This document shows positions 53,401-64,000 of a stretch of 64,000 nucleotides of DNA, in pieces. Under the pieces are notes generated by a model. The model worked only from the letters and a program-made list of their open reading frames with translations, did not search any database and had not been told where the DNA came from. A program made the position numbers and the translations under genes. The DNA comes from Manduca sexta. Taxonomy: Eukaryota; Arthropoda; Insecta; Lepidoptera; Sphingidae. Numbering within the stretch: position 1 is the stretch's first letter; each line of letters starts with the position of its first letter. The DNA lies in NCBI RefSeq assembly GCF_014839805.1, contig NC_051141.1, positions 19,476,777 through 19,540,776 of the forward strand, read 5' to 3'.

Positions 53401-53604
53401 CACGGATACCTGTGAACGCACCTATATCAACCATCAGATAGTTTAATCAAAGTGCAGGTGGTTAGATTACACGCACTAAATTTACTCACCGCCGAGCACG
53501 TAATACACTCACGGTCTTTGCTATGCATTGTATCTGACTGTCAAACTTCAAAATACTGTGAGGTTATTCTGCCTAGATTGGACCGTCAACAGAGACTTTT
53601 TTTT

Positions 53605-53775
53605 TTAATTTTGTGTAATTCTAAAATGTAGGTAGATTGTAACTGACTTTTCGATCGACCAACATCTTAGTCCGACCCATGACCGTTAAGGTTGCAAAGT
53701 CTTTTAAACATTGAGAGAAAATTATTATATACTTAATAACCGTAAAAATACTAAAAATAGAATATTTCAATAAGT
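53605..53775 (+). repeat. interspersed repeat M, diverged
   Basis: TTCTAAAATGTAGGTAGATT, GTAACTGACTTTTCGATCGA, CCGACCCATGACCGTTAAGG, TTGCAAAGTCTTTTAAACAT. Confidence 0.6.
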
Positions 53776-54334
53776 AAAATAAACTATGACCTTGCCTATG
53801 CCTTTGGCAGAAATTATTTTTTTTTAATGTCTGTGTTTTTTACTGATTTTGCTATGTTCCATATATTACGTATATAGCATTCTGCTATTAATTACCTTGC
53901 TTCCCTAAGCAAAGTTCTTTTCTAAAAGGAATGAAAAGTGAGGTGAAAGGAAATAAAAATTACTTTCTTGTTTTTATCATATTTATTCATTATTATAATT
54001 TTTTTTAATTATAATACTTTTAAACTTTACTACCAAAGACGGCTTGACATAAGAAATGTATAGAATAACGCTTAGCATTTTTAAATTTCGAAACACAGTC
54101 CGCGTTGGATTAACAATTGTGTTCCATGAAGTTTAGGCATATTTAAAAAAAAAACAGCGCGGGTGTCACTCAATCAAAAACGATACGCAATGCGTCACAA
54201 ATACCTGGCAATTAACTTCATTATGTTTCATTAGCTAGCTTTTGTTGCGAGAATTCCTCTGCGTAAATAACGCAATATCGATTTTTGCTGTCTGGGTAAA
54301 TACTACACGAATATATATGTATAATCCTAAGCCG
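53776..54334. other. unassigned AT-rich stretch
   Basis: No gene or repeat family recognised. Confidence 0.4.
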
Positions 54335-54475
54335 TAATCCGTAAAAAAGTTTTTCGTTATGTGTAGCGGCTTAGCTTTGCCCTTGGCATTGCTGACGTCC
54401 ATGGCAACGGTGACCACTTACCATCATTGGGCTGATGGCTCGCCTGCCTTCGGAGGCAATAAACAAAAAATCCTT
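54335..54475 (+). mobile_element. LINE 3' tail, third type
   Basis: GCTGACGTCCATGGCAACGG, TGACCACTTACCATCATTGG, GCTGATGGCTCGCCTGCCTT and GGAGGCAATAAACAAAAAAT: a frequent lepidopteran non-LTR terminus with A-rich end. Confidence 0.6.
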
Positions 54476-54569
54476 TCCGTTCTATATTTTCTAATCAAAA
54501 ACCCCATAAATTTTCCCCGTTAGTACCTAATCAAACAAATCTTATTTACCTTTGTACATACTTTCGTGT

Positions 54570-54690
54570 TCGTGTAGGTAGATACGGTATCTATTTCTGC
54601 CGCATTGTCATAGTAACTAATGTTACGGGATTTAACATCTTATGTCTGAGGATAAAAGGTGCAGTGCGGTGTGCACAGTGCTTTGTTAAA
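54570..54690 (+). repeat. interspersed repeat G, 5' part
   Basis: TGTAGGTAGATACGGTATCT, ATTTCTGCCGCATTGTCATA, TTAACATCTTATGTCTGAGG match the 32598 copy. Confidence 0.55.
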
Positions 54691-54720
54691 GATCCTGACA
54701 GTGTTACTACTCCGTATGAT

Positions 54721-54903
54721 CAGGGGCCTTATTCTCTATCCCGCACGTTATTTTAACAGTGCGTAACAAGCACGTAACACAACGCCTCATGTTTAGGACT
54801 ATAGAAATTTGGCTTACAGAATACCATTCCACGCACATTTCTCGAAGATAACATGACACGGCCGCGTTACGCGTTTACACTATCATACAGAATAAGGGCC
54901 CAG
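54721..54903 (+). mobile_element. MITE family H, copy 4
   Basis: CAGGGGCCTTATTCTCTATC to ATACAGAATAAGGGCCCAG. Close to the family consensus. Confidence 0.87.
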
Positions 54904-56367
54904 TTGCTTTGATTCGATTAAATTCAGTCTTGAGTTCGATTCTCAGGTAAGCAACTCATGCTAACAGGATGTTTCATTGTATGTACTCTGTTTTCTTTCT
55001 AAATATTTTTTAAAGTCATATATCCGCTTGAAGAATGGCAAGTTTTTTTAAATGTGTTATAATAATGCAATTAAAATTATCATTAGTTTATTGTATAGAT
55101 AAAAATACCACACCGCCGTGTTTATGCGTGAGATCGAACCCTTTTAATTTGATACCCTCTCCCTGATGTTCCTGTCCCTCCGGGCATATCAATTGTCCAC
55201 TATCAAATGCATGCCTCTGCAAAGATTAGTTCATCAAAATAATACGTCAATACTGTACGTCAATATAGCAATTATGAATAATTGTTATATCAATTACAGT
55301 TTTACGAATACAAATAAGGAACGTTATATACTTTGTAATTAAATTAATATTTTGCGTCTCAGAAAGGAGAAGTGAGAAGAAGTAAATTAACAAAATATTT
55401 TATTCATAAAGTAACAATCTTAATATTTCTACGTTAATACCAAATGGCACAATATTTTAAACATATTTAATATACGACTCGGGCGAAACGGTTTCCCATA
55501 TCGCTGACTTATTATCAAAAGGTCTTATATTCATTGTGACTTATGTTTGCAAAATTGAGATTTTAAAAAAAAGCAAGTTTTTAATTAATCATTCGTTTAG
55601 TTAATGTAATGCCTTCCATAAACAAACAAATGGAAAATTATTAAGTATTTTAGAAACCTACATATAGAAACCTACCTACATGGGGCGGCGAAAATAAATT
55701 AGCCTACACTCATAAGAAATATAAATCTGGCACTGACTACTGCCAGCATTAAAAATGAAATAAACATAATATAACTAGTAGTTCTTATAACTTGTGGCAA
55801 TAGGCGTAGTAAAGTACACTTAGCACTTTATACGTTTAATGTCTATATTGCTACTATTTTTAGCCAGGCGAAACCAGTACTAGCACATTAGTTTGAAATA
55901 TTATTCATAAAAATATATTAATTTAATAAAATTCCTAGTAATGTCAATTAAGGTTTAAATCCGGTGTCTGTAAAATGATATTGAATATGATATATAATTT
56001 GAATATAATTAATATGAATTTATTGAATACGAGTTGTAAGGAGAGACTTAATCAGTTTTTTTGGCAGCACTTTGTTGGCTTTTTAATACGATTTGTACTC
56101 AATATGACATCCAGGCGGCCGATTGAAAAATTAAGTTAATTAATTTTTGTACGCATTGTGGCATGAACGCGTGGACCCTGTGAATGAGACAATGAGCGCG
56201 TATTTTGTTAAGGAATTATATTACTATCGACCCGTTTTTTGTTAAGGCAACGTATTATATTAGTATAGAGCGTTTCCTGGTTATAAAACTAAAGATAATG
56301 CCTAACAAAGGGACAACAAATTTACAGACTTTTTAAATATATCATGAAAGTTGACTTTTTATTAAAT
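54904..56367. other. unassigned AT-rich stretch
   Basis: No gene or repeat family recognised. Confidence 0.4.
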
Positions 56368-56380
56368 TATTATTTTATCG

Positions 56381-56667
56381 GCAATAGCCTAGTTGCTTAT
56401 GGAACGGCCTGGCGAGACGAATGTGCGTAGATTCAAATCCCAAGGGCACACCAAACTTTTCTAAAACTACGCGTGTATTCGTTGTGAATTATCGCTTGCT
56501 TTAATGGTGAAGGAAAACATCGTGAGAAAACCTACATACCTGAGAATTTCTCTATAGGAATTTCGAGAGTATATGAAGTCTACCAATCTGCACTAGGCCA
56601 GCGTGGTGGACTAAGGTCTAATCCCTCTCAGTAGTAGAGCAGGCCCGTGCCCAACAGTGAGACAGTA
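56381..56667 (+). mobile_element. SINE family A with 13-bp target duplication
   Basis: Plus-strand copy, head GCAATAGCCTAGTTGCTTAT (diverged A box), B box GATTCAAATCCCAAGGGC. TATTATTTTATCG at 56368-56380 and 56668-56680. It is diverged from other copies though its duplication is perfect. Confidence 0.88.
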
Positions 56668-56681
56668 TATTATTTTATCGC

Positions 56682-57490
56682 TTTTCAGCTGTCGCTCCAT
56701 CGATTAATAACTCAGTGCTTGAGTGATCGAATATTTACATACGGTACATTTTATATACGATGTTTCCCTTTGTTTCCAGATTGGAATTTCAAATAAAAAT
56801 GTTATTTCCGTACGATGTATGGAGTGAACTGTATGTGACATAGTTTGTGTTCGTTGTACGGTTATCTATTATTACGGGAGTGTGTTTCCTTTTTAGTGTA
56901 CTAATTAAAAGTAATGCTGCTTCATAGAAAAATTTGGAATTCAAACAGTTACAAAATAAGTACATATTATAGAGTCTTACTTATAAACTGTTCTTATGTT
57001 TTGATAAATTGCTTCGCCACCGATTACCAAAAAATTTACTTATAAACTTGTTTTAGCGTTAAGAGTTGGTTTAGCATTGTTTAAAAAGCTGTCAAAATGA
57101 AAGATCGCCGGTGATTAAAAGTTTAAGAGCAAAATAGTCAAGATGTAACTGAGCATAGCTTTGCGAATTTTTTATAAGTAAGACTAATAGTGCTTAAGTT
57201 ACTAGTAATAATAATGTAACGCACTAAACTATTCACATTGTAGCGTACAATATTACTACTACAATAAACTTTATATACTATTACTATTATAATAAACTTC
57301 AATTTTAAGTATATTAAAACATATTGTATCTTTTTTTCTAAACATATATATTTTTGTATCTATAAACCTAACAATACTACAAAGCCGAGTGGAATAGAAT
57401 AATTTTATAACATGTAGTAAAAACTAGATATTTTTATAGTTTACGAGCGGCATGTCATACCTCCAGTCGCTTAAAGTGCTCTTGACGAAT
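56682..57490. other. unassigned AT-rich stretch
   Basis: No gene or repeat family recognised. Confidence 0.4.
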
Positions 57491-57492
57491 TT

Positions 57493-57645
57493 TCAATTCA
57501 ATTCGGCAATTTGCTTACGGGTGGACAACTTTTTCACTTTCACAGTGATACCGGTTTCCAATAAAGCAGAGTAGTTGGTCTTTGTTTTTCCTAAAAAGTA
57601 CGCTGTGACAAAGCCTATCAAACGTTTATTCTCGCATTTTTTTCA
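57493..57645 (-). other. coding-like remnant, unassigned
   Basis: About 50 codons open on the minus strand without a start: KRLIGFVTAYFLGKTKTNYS, ALLETGITVKVKKLSTRKQI, AELN, then a stop. One frame shift later the text continues with SSRAL and GGMTCRS before another stop. The composition is protein-like, but length alone is not significant and no family is recognised. Confidence 0.2.
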
Positions 57646-58019
57646 CCGTTTAGTTTTAAAGCTTTATATTGACTTGTTGATAGAGTTAAAGTATTCAATA
57701 GGCCATAAGCTATAAATAAACAGCTGAATTGATGGCAAGGAATTAAAAAATCGAGAACAAGAAAGATGTTTCCGTATATACATAGCATGTAGGACATTAT
57801 ATTTAGTGGAAATAAATTAGTCATTGTAAAAAATCCTATATTATTAGTATTACAAATGATATTGCAATTATTATCGCTCAAATATGAAATATAACATGAC
57901 AATGAATCAATGGCGAAAGGTGGTTTTATGAAGAGAATCCGACAACATATAGGTACTAATAGGTATAAATGCAGTCTGCAAATCGTTCTAATGATAATTA
58001 GATTATATGATTAAAAGAT
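57646..58019. other. unassigned AT-rich stretch
   Basis: A 94-codon minus-strand frame (57618-57902) is hydrophobic and AT-driven. Not called. Confidence 0.4.
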
Positions 58020-58022
58020 AAA

Positions 58023-58247
58023 ATGTCTAAATATTTAGACTTGGCACATGAGGTTACCGACATGTGGGATGTGGACTCTACAATTATTGTCCCGATTGTC
58101 ATTTCTGCGCATGGGTTGATACCAAACAGCCTCGACCAACATCTTCAGAAGCTTTCAATTGGCCGTTGGGTCGGAGGCCAGATGCAGAAGGCAGTATTGC
58201 TGGACACGGCGCGCATTGTGAGGAGATTCCTCACTTTGAATCCCTAA
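58023..58247 (+). pseudogene. non-LTR retrotransposon C-terminal tail (intact stop)
   Basis: Reads KYLDLAHEVTDMWDVDSTII, VPIVISAHGLIPNSLDQHLQ, KLSIGRWVGGQMQKAVLLDT, ARIVRRFLTLNP and stop. I recognise KYLDLA.E...MW....TIIVPIV....G.I...L...L..L......Q..VLL.TARI.RRFL as the tail after the RT domain in a group of arthropod LINEs; the clade is uncertain. The stop and following 3' UTR (CCGCCGGTGGCCTGGGTC...) are in place, while everything upstream of KMSKYLDLA is lost: a 5'-truncated copy with an undamaged remaining frame. Confidence 0.75.
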
Positions 58248-58380
58248 CCGCCGGTGGCCTGGGTCTTGAGCTTCGTCATCGGAGGGTCATAATTCTTTTT
58301 TACATTTTTATATGCATGTTTTTTTTTAAATGTATATGTAAAAATGTAAAAAAAAAATTTAAAATAAAGAGAATTGACAT
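58248..58380 (+). mobile_element. 3' UTR of the LINE fragment
   Basis: GC-rich start (GAGCTTCGTCATCGGAGGGT) followed by T- and A-rich DNA to about 58370. The end is not sharply defined. Confidence 0.45.
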
Positions 58381-61300
58381 ATTAGATATCACATGAATTA
58401 CGAAAGGGAAGTCGGCAAGAATCGAGTTTTATTAACCCTTCGCCACTGCAGTGAACATAGTTTGAAATCCTCCGCGCATTTATGTAAGAAATATGATATC
58501 CAAGTTATTGTCAACTGGATTACGTTATATAATATCAGCCGTCTGCCCCGCACAATACTAATTGACTTTTTTCAGTCAACAGTCAGACTTTTTTTTACAT
58601 GCGTTTGTTACCCTGGCAAGAGCCAGGACATGTCACCGCGATGAGACAAAGGAATAATTGTTCACATTTATGAACTGAATAAATAGACTAAAAATATCAT
58701 TATTCTTAGAACGATTTGCAAACAGAATTTATGCGTTTTAATTTATTTATATTGTATCCGGTTTTCTTACCGACAATTTTACTTTATTTATTTAATAGAC
58801 TTGCCAGCGTTTATCACACCAATGCTTACAAACTAACATAAAATAGCATAGCTATGATTTACTATTATAGGTAAACACCACATGCAAAATTGTTTAACAA
58901 TAAATCGATAACATTATGTGATCCAAACATTGTAAAACGTAGGCGAAAATTACTTTTGTAAGAGTATTACTTTAACTTAACTCATTGCCTCTGGTAGCCA
59001 TCATTATTACCCAGCATTAGAAGACAGCAATTTTTGATTATAAACGTACTTCAGCACAGATTGTTGTGTTTAATACAATTTCCGTACTAAAGTAATTAAA
59101 TTTATGACTTAAGTTACAATTATTCCATACCTAAAATTCTTTTAATAAGACACAACGAAACCGAAGTGCTGCATTTAACATTACATATCATGCCAACCCA
59201 TTCTAACAAGGGTTTGTTTGCCAAATGCCGCAACAATTATTTGTGTTTGAAAGGCCATGTCAGTGTAATTAGTGTGCATTACGAGTGTGCAACGTGGGCA
59301 GACTTGATTAAGGTTGCGTACCTTTTGACAGGTTCGTCTGGAAATTTATAGGGGAGGCTAACATTCGGCAGTAGACTTCATTCTTGATGATGAGTCTTAA
59401 TATGTGATATCTTCGTAATTTCGCGCTATACAATAACTTCACATGTTTGGAGTAGCTAAATATTTATTAAGAACTGTATAGTGTATAGATACGTCATACC
59501 ATGTACCAGCAGAATTAGTGTTTTGCTCCTTGGAGCAAAGCATATTGCTGCTGGGGCCTGATTGCGGTTCCAATATATCACAAATGGATATGTACTTGTC
59601 TATTGTCTATGTATAATTTAAATTATACTGTGTTTATTGTAGCCAAAATAAACTCCTTTTATCTATCTATCTACTAGCACTAAGTAATAGGATAATACAA
59701 TAAATTTTATTAAATTGATTGTGTGGGGCGGACTTAGGTGTAGATCATCCAAAAATTTCAAAATCACTTTTGTAATAACTTTATATGAAATTATATGTAA
59801 GTCCGACCTCTATTTCAATTTACAGTAAAATAGTTTTATTTCAATGAGTATTCGCTAAGTTAGGAATACATAACTAAACATTTCAATATCAAGTGAAGTA
59901 GGTACTATGCAATACGGAATTATTGATATCTATGTCTGCTTCGTTTTCTACTCGATTTCATCTTGTACGATCTTGAAATATATCTGAACGCAATAAATTT
60001 TTCTAAGAAGCATACGTATGATTTCCATTTTATAAAATTATTTATAAGCTGTGTTCAATGTTCCCAACATATATAAAATGTATTAATATTTCACGTATTA
60101 ATATTAGTAATATAGAAATCTTTATAAAATCATTTTCGTTTTCCGATCTAAGAATCGAATCCAAAACCTAAGCCGTCTTAACAATATTGAGCGCGGGTGA
60201 ATCAGCCTGCTACCTATGCTTCAAAATAAAAATCGATTTGTACAAGGTGCGAAGAAAAAATATGGGCGGCCCTTATAGAAGCGGCCTTTTTTGTCCCTTG
60301 GACCCTGCGCCAAGGTAGGTAAATGCCACTCATAGCACCCTCGAGTAAGGACGGCCTTGTCAAAACCCGAATTTATACCGCAGAACTACGATAACACTAA
60401 ACACATGACAAATTAGAACATCACTATTAAAAACATAGTAGCGTATATATCAGAGCAGTTTATTAATAAACGAATTAAAAAAAGAGTTTTGACTTTACAA
60501 ATATTTTAATAGGTTGTACTGAATGGTGATAAAAAAGAATTTCGTTTGTAGAAAAAAAAAACTTATGACTTATACACATGAACCTTCATCGTGAATCACT
60601 TCATCTTTTAGTGAATACCGTGTGAAATTCTGTTTGGCTGTATTCGAGTTTATCCCGCTCAGTCAGACGAGGCGAGGGGAGTGCTTTATAATATGTAGAG
60701 AAGTTTTATGAAATGTAAGTTTTAATTTTGAGTTTCAAAGTTCCAAGTTATTCCGATGGCTACATTCCTTCCAACCGAAACATAAATCAATGTAAAAAAC
60801 ATATTAAGAACGTATTTTAATAAAATCCTTTATACACTCTATCCACTTATAAATTAAACTATGAATCAAATGAAATTTCGTATAATTTTCAAGTCCGTCA
60901 ATTATTGAAATCCGATCGTATTTATATTAAACATTTATAATATTTATTCAGTTCGTTTGACATGCATAAATATTCCGACAACGAAATAACTTCGAAAGAA
61001 AGCTTCAACGAATCACTAAAAAGGTACAGAATAACTATTTTGGAACTTATGTCATTTACAATTAGTACTTTTTGAAATGCACTACGATTGAATATTACGG
61101 TTCCGGCGAGTGGCACATTGATATTAACATTACGTATTTATACAACGTCGGCTACTTACAGCGATGTGTACTATATTTTTTTCACAGAATCGCGGAAGCT
61201 TCGTCTTCCTCAAGGAAAAGGAAATAAGAAGTGGAGAGTCTTATAAATAGAATTCACGTTAACACAATTAAATATTTTTCAATATTTTTCCGAGGGAACT

Positions 61301-62933
61301 TGTAAACTATGTCACTTAATATTAATTTGTATGTTAAAAGTAACCTTTACATCAACTAATTGAACGTGACTTGAAATATGGAGGATTTATCTTTATTATG
61401 AAATTAGACACTCTTATATTCGATATGGTGTTGATAAATGAAACCACATATTCGTCTTTACTTTTGCTAACATTGTGCCAAAATCATACAATTATAATGA
61501 ATATTTTCACAAAACGATCCGGTTTTACTTTTCAGAATTTTTTGTCATTTTGTTGTTTAGCGCGAATATAGCATACGCATGACTGTATTTCTGACTGAAA
61601 GTTTGATGTTGCCGCTGCACCAATTTCTCGTAGAGCAGTAGTGGTGGCGTGTACAATTAAAATGGCTTTTTAATAAAATTTATTTTGTTCGAAACTTACA
61701 CTTATTCATTTTACGCCTACAGGTCGAGCGTTGTAAAGTGTTGCTCAAGAAGATATCTATGTGGATTTATTTAGCAAGGCAATTTCCAAAATGACCCTGT
61801 ATAATGTTTTTATTGTTTTTAGAAGGCAGTTTATTTTTTAGTTACAAAACTTATATAAGACAGTGGTAAATTATTGAATACCCGAGTTAAACTTACATAT
61901 TGTAAATATTGTATGTTATGTTCGTTATTAATGTTTAGTCTATCACCGTCGCAATGAGACCAATTATTTGTACTATTTGTTTTGCGTAATACAATTATGA
62001 TCGCTAACTATATATTTATTTAGGGTAGTTTCCAAGACAGCAGGCCGTAATATACCCAGTAGTAAAGTTCAAGCCGGAATAACCGGACAATAAGTAACCC
62101 TAATGTAAACGACTTGCTCATGAAATGCGTGCTTATAACCCGTCCTCCTTCAAATATACCTTCCCAAAGTTTCCTTCGGGCCCCTGCAGTTGGTAAGTCG
62201 GGGAATTCCAATATCCAATTTGCAGGCTTCCCCCGATACGTCCTATACAAAAAAAATCTAGATAGTCCATAAAACTCCGACTAAAACCTAATTGAAAGTT
62301 AAATTGCGATGATATGGTTGTACGTGTGCTGGGAAGACGTGCCGGACCGGCTCATGTGTAAATTGACTATGGGATAGACTGGCAAAATCATTGACAACTG
62401 CGACTAAAATAACCGGTTTATTTACCGTATCTCAAAGGGAGTTTTGTGATAGTAGTTCGGGACCCTTTGATCAGTTTTGTGTACATACAGTTATTAAAAG
62501 GTTGTTCCGATTTCTTTGACGTTGCAATGTTTTTCGTTCTGTGTGTGAGATTTAGGCAACTATTGCTCACTTCGCCGACAGTACCAAATTGATATCGGGT
62601 ATATCTCAGCAATGAAAACGAAATAATAAAAAATAGTTAAAAAATTTTGCTCATTGAATCAGTTTATAATATAGGTAGGTATATATTTGTCGAAAATCAT
62701 ACCCCATTTATACATTATTACGTCTTGACTCCACTAAAGGCCTGTGCCTTCTAATAAACAATATGTTACGAAGTTAGCCATGAAGTCGATGCAGGCTCCT
62801 CTCGGGTAAACTCTCCCTCACGTCTCAAAGTCCGTCATCAACTCCTTATTTCCAACGTAAATTTAAAATCCTCATTATACGGTTTATAATCAGTGTGCAA
62901 TTGATATTAGATTTATCACTGTCAACAGTCTTA
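58381..62933. other. mostly unassigned stretch (4.5 kb)
   Basis: Open frames at 58393-58644, 59166-59351, 60922-61116, 61371-61571, 62020-62250 and 62418-62612 have no recognised content. (TCTA)n lies near 59660. TATTTTTTTCACAG|AATCGC at 61178-61192 is an acceptor-like site without a convincing exon. 61570-61620 shares a short segment with 37220-37270. Confidence 0.35.
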
Positions 62934-63320
62934 CTAGCCGTCGCGGTGGCGTAGTTATAATTGGACACGCTACGACTGCGAATACCGAGCTGGGATTCTA
63001 GGTTCAAATCCTGAGCCAGGCCAAAATAATAGAGACTGGGTTTTCCTATTTAAAAACAAATACTCAGTCGTAGCTCAGAGTCAGGAAGATGGCGGGGTGA
63101 TACCGTGCCTCAGAAAGCATGTAAAGCCGTTGGTCCTGCGCCTGATCTCTCTCTGGTCATATCGGAACGCGTCTCACCGGACTTTGAGAGTAAAGGAACA
63201 GAGAGTGCACCTGTGTATTGCGCTTATACTTGTGCACTATACTATGTCCTACGTACTTGACTGATCCCCGTTGAGATTGGACGCCGTAGCCGAAATTCGC
63301 ATAAGAAGGAATCAAAATTA
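62934..63320 (+). mobile_element. SINE family C, full-length diverged copy
   Basis: CTAGCCGTCGCGGTGGCGTA, the B-box region GGTTCAAATCCTGAGCCAGG, CAGTCGTAGCTCAGAGTCAG, AGCCGTTGGTCCTGCGCCTG, GGAACAGAGAGTGCACCTGT, GTTGAGATTGGACGCCG. Parallel to 15540-15931 throughout. Confidence 0.88.
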
Positions 63321-63629
63321 ATCAGTTTTCTATTTACCTGCGTGTTACCTAATCAACTAATTAATGTATATAAATAAATAAATACACATAAGAATCATTC
63401 TAACACCAATTAATAGCGAAATATCATTGTAAAACCTTTAATAAACACTCAATTCAAACATGATATACGTGCTGACCAAACAAGAACGCTAATATTGCAT
63501 TACGAACTACAAAGGATTCACAAATACGCGGATCCACAAACGTTTACTGTATTATAGCGGAGCTTTGATTTCGACGCATTTACTTTGATAGGTAAATTGT
63601 TCCAGGGGTATAGGAATTTTATTGCATAC

Positions 63630-63705
63630 TAGCTTTTGCTCACGGATTCGCTCGCGTTTTTTGGAATAAAAGTCCCGCTATATATCTTTTCGAGATAATA
63701 AGGTG
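63630..63705 (-). mobile_element. Helitron family D, 3'-end fragment
   Basis: CTAGCTTTTGCTCACGGATT, CGCTCGCGTTTTTTGGAATA, AAAGTCCCGCTATATATCTT. 5' part missing. Confidence 0.65.
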
Positions 63706-63804
63706 TCTAGCTAAAGCATTGTTCATAACTTATTATTATTTATTTATTTTTTGTAGTAAATTTTTCTGCTTTTTTTTGGCAAAACGTCCTCTTTATTTGC
63801 ATGA

Positions 63805-64000
63805 AGTATTCACTTTTTTGTGAATTTATCGTTCGCTTTAACGGTAAAGGAAAACATCGTGAGGAAACCTGCACATCTGAGAAGTTCTCTATAGGAATTT
63901 CGAAGGTGTGTGTAGTCTACCAATCCGCACTAGGCCAGCGTGGTGGACTAAGGCCTAATCCCTCTCAGTAGTAGAGGGGGCTAGTGCGCAGCAGTGGGCA
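63805..64000 (+). mobile_element. SINE family A, head missing, cut by window edge
   Basis: From TTCACTTTTTTGTGAATTTA and CGTTCGCTTTAACGGTAAAG through AGGCCAGCGTGGTGGACTAA to GCAGCAGTGGGCA at the last base. The tRNA-like head is absent; the tail lies outside. Confidence 0.85.

Noticed and set aside
57618..57902. 94-codon hydrophobic minus-strand frame
   Set aside because: AT-driven composition (I, N, F, L, Y), no domain or signal, overlaps another candidate frame.

Overview
This window looks like lepidopteran (moth or butterfly) nuclear DNA. It is AT-rich and has no long open frames, operons or ribosome binding sites. It is packed with repeat types I know from Lepidoptera: tRNA-derived SINEs with A and B boxes, non-autonomous Helitrons running from TC to CTAG inside A|T target sites, 5'-truncated LINE tails, short terminal-inverted-repeat elements (MITEs) and a Tc1/mariner transposase. 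No complete host gene can be shown. If a host gene is present, the window is mostly its intron or intergenic space.

Layout. 0-0.7 kb holds the N-terminal half of a mariner-type transposase, minus strand, with one frameshift, cut by the window edge. 2.4-5.2 kb is a Helitron cluster, including one Helitron inserted in another and an array of six 123-bp units. 6-9 kb is a patchwork of SINE, RTE LINE and unclassified repeats, some nested. 12-17 kb holds several SINE insertions with target duplications, an RTE LINE tail with an 11-bp duplication and a GC-rich repeat block. 17.5-22 kb is largely unique and AT-rich. 22-32 kb holds MITEs, SINEs, a 36-bp perfect palindrome joining two head-to-head repeat copies, and a fragment of a CxxC protein. 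32-50 kb is dense in Helitrons, SINEs and MITEs. 50-64 kb is sparser, with two LINE C-termini, at 50.4 and 58.0 kb.

Possible host coding pieces are weak but worth testing. The first is a 98-nt candidate first coding exon on the minus strand (39780-39877), with a good start context and a GT donor. The second is a pair of similar minus-strand exon-like segments (2155-2293 and 3572-3676), both behind AG acceptors in the same phase; that phase would accept the 39.8-kb exon. The third is a plus-strand open stretch at 39990-40232 with coding-like composition. None can be assigned a function here.

The repeats allow some relative dating. Eight copies of one SINE family (A) carry target duplications of 8-13 bp. 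One SINE and one other repeat have jumped into older copies of repeat D. A Helitron (3919-5059) interrupts another whose uninterrupted relative lies at 38243-38546, giving an empty-site proof within the window. Family letters (A-M) are local labels used to cross-refer between entries; they are not database names.
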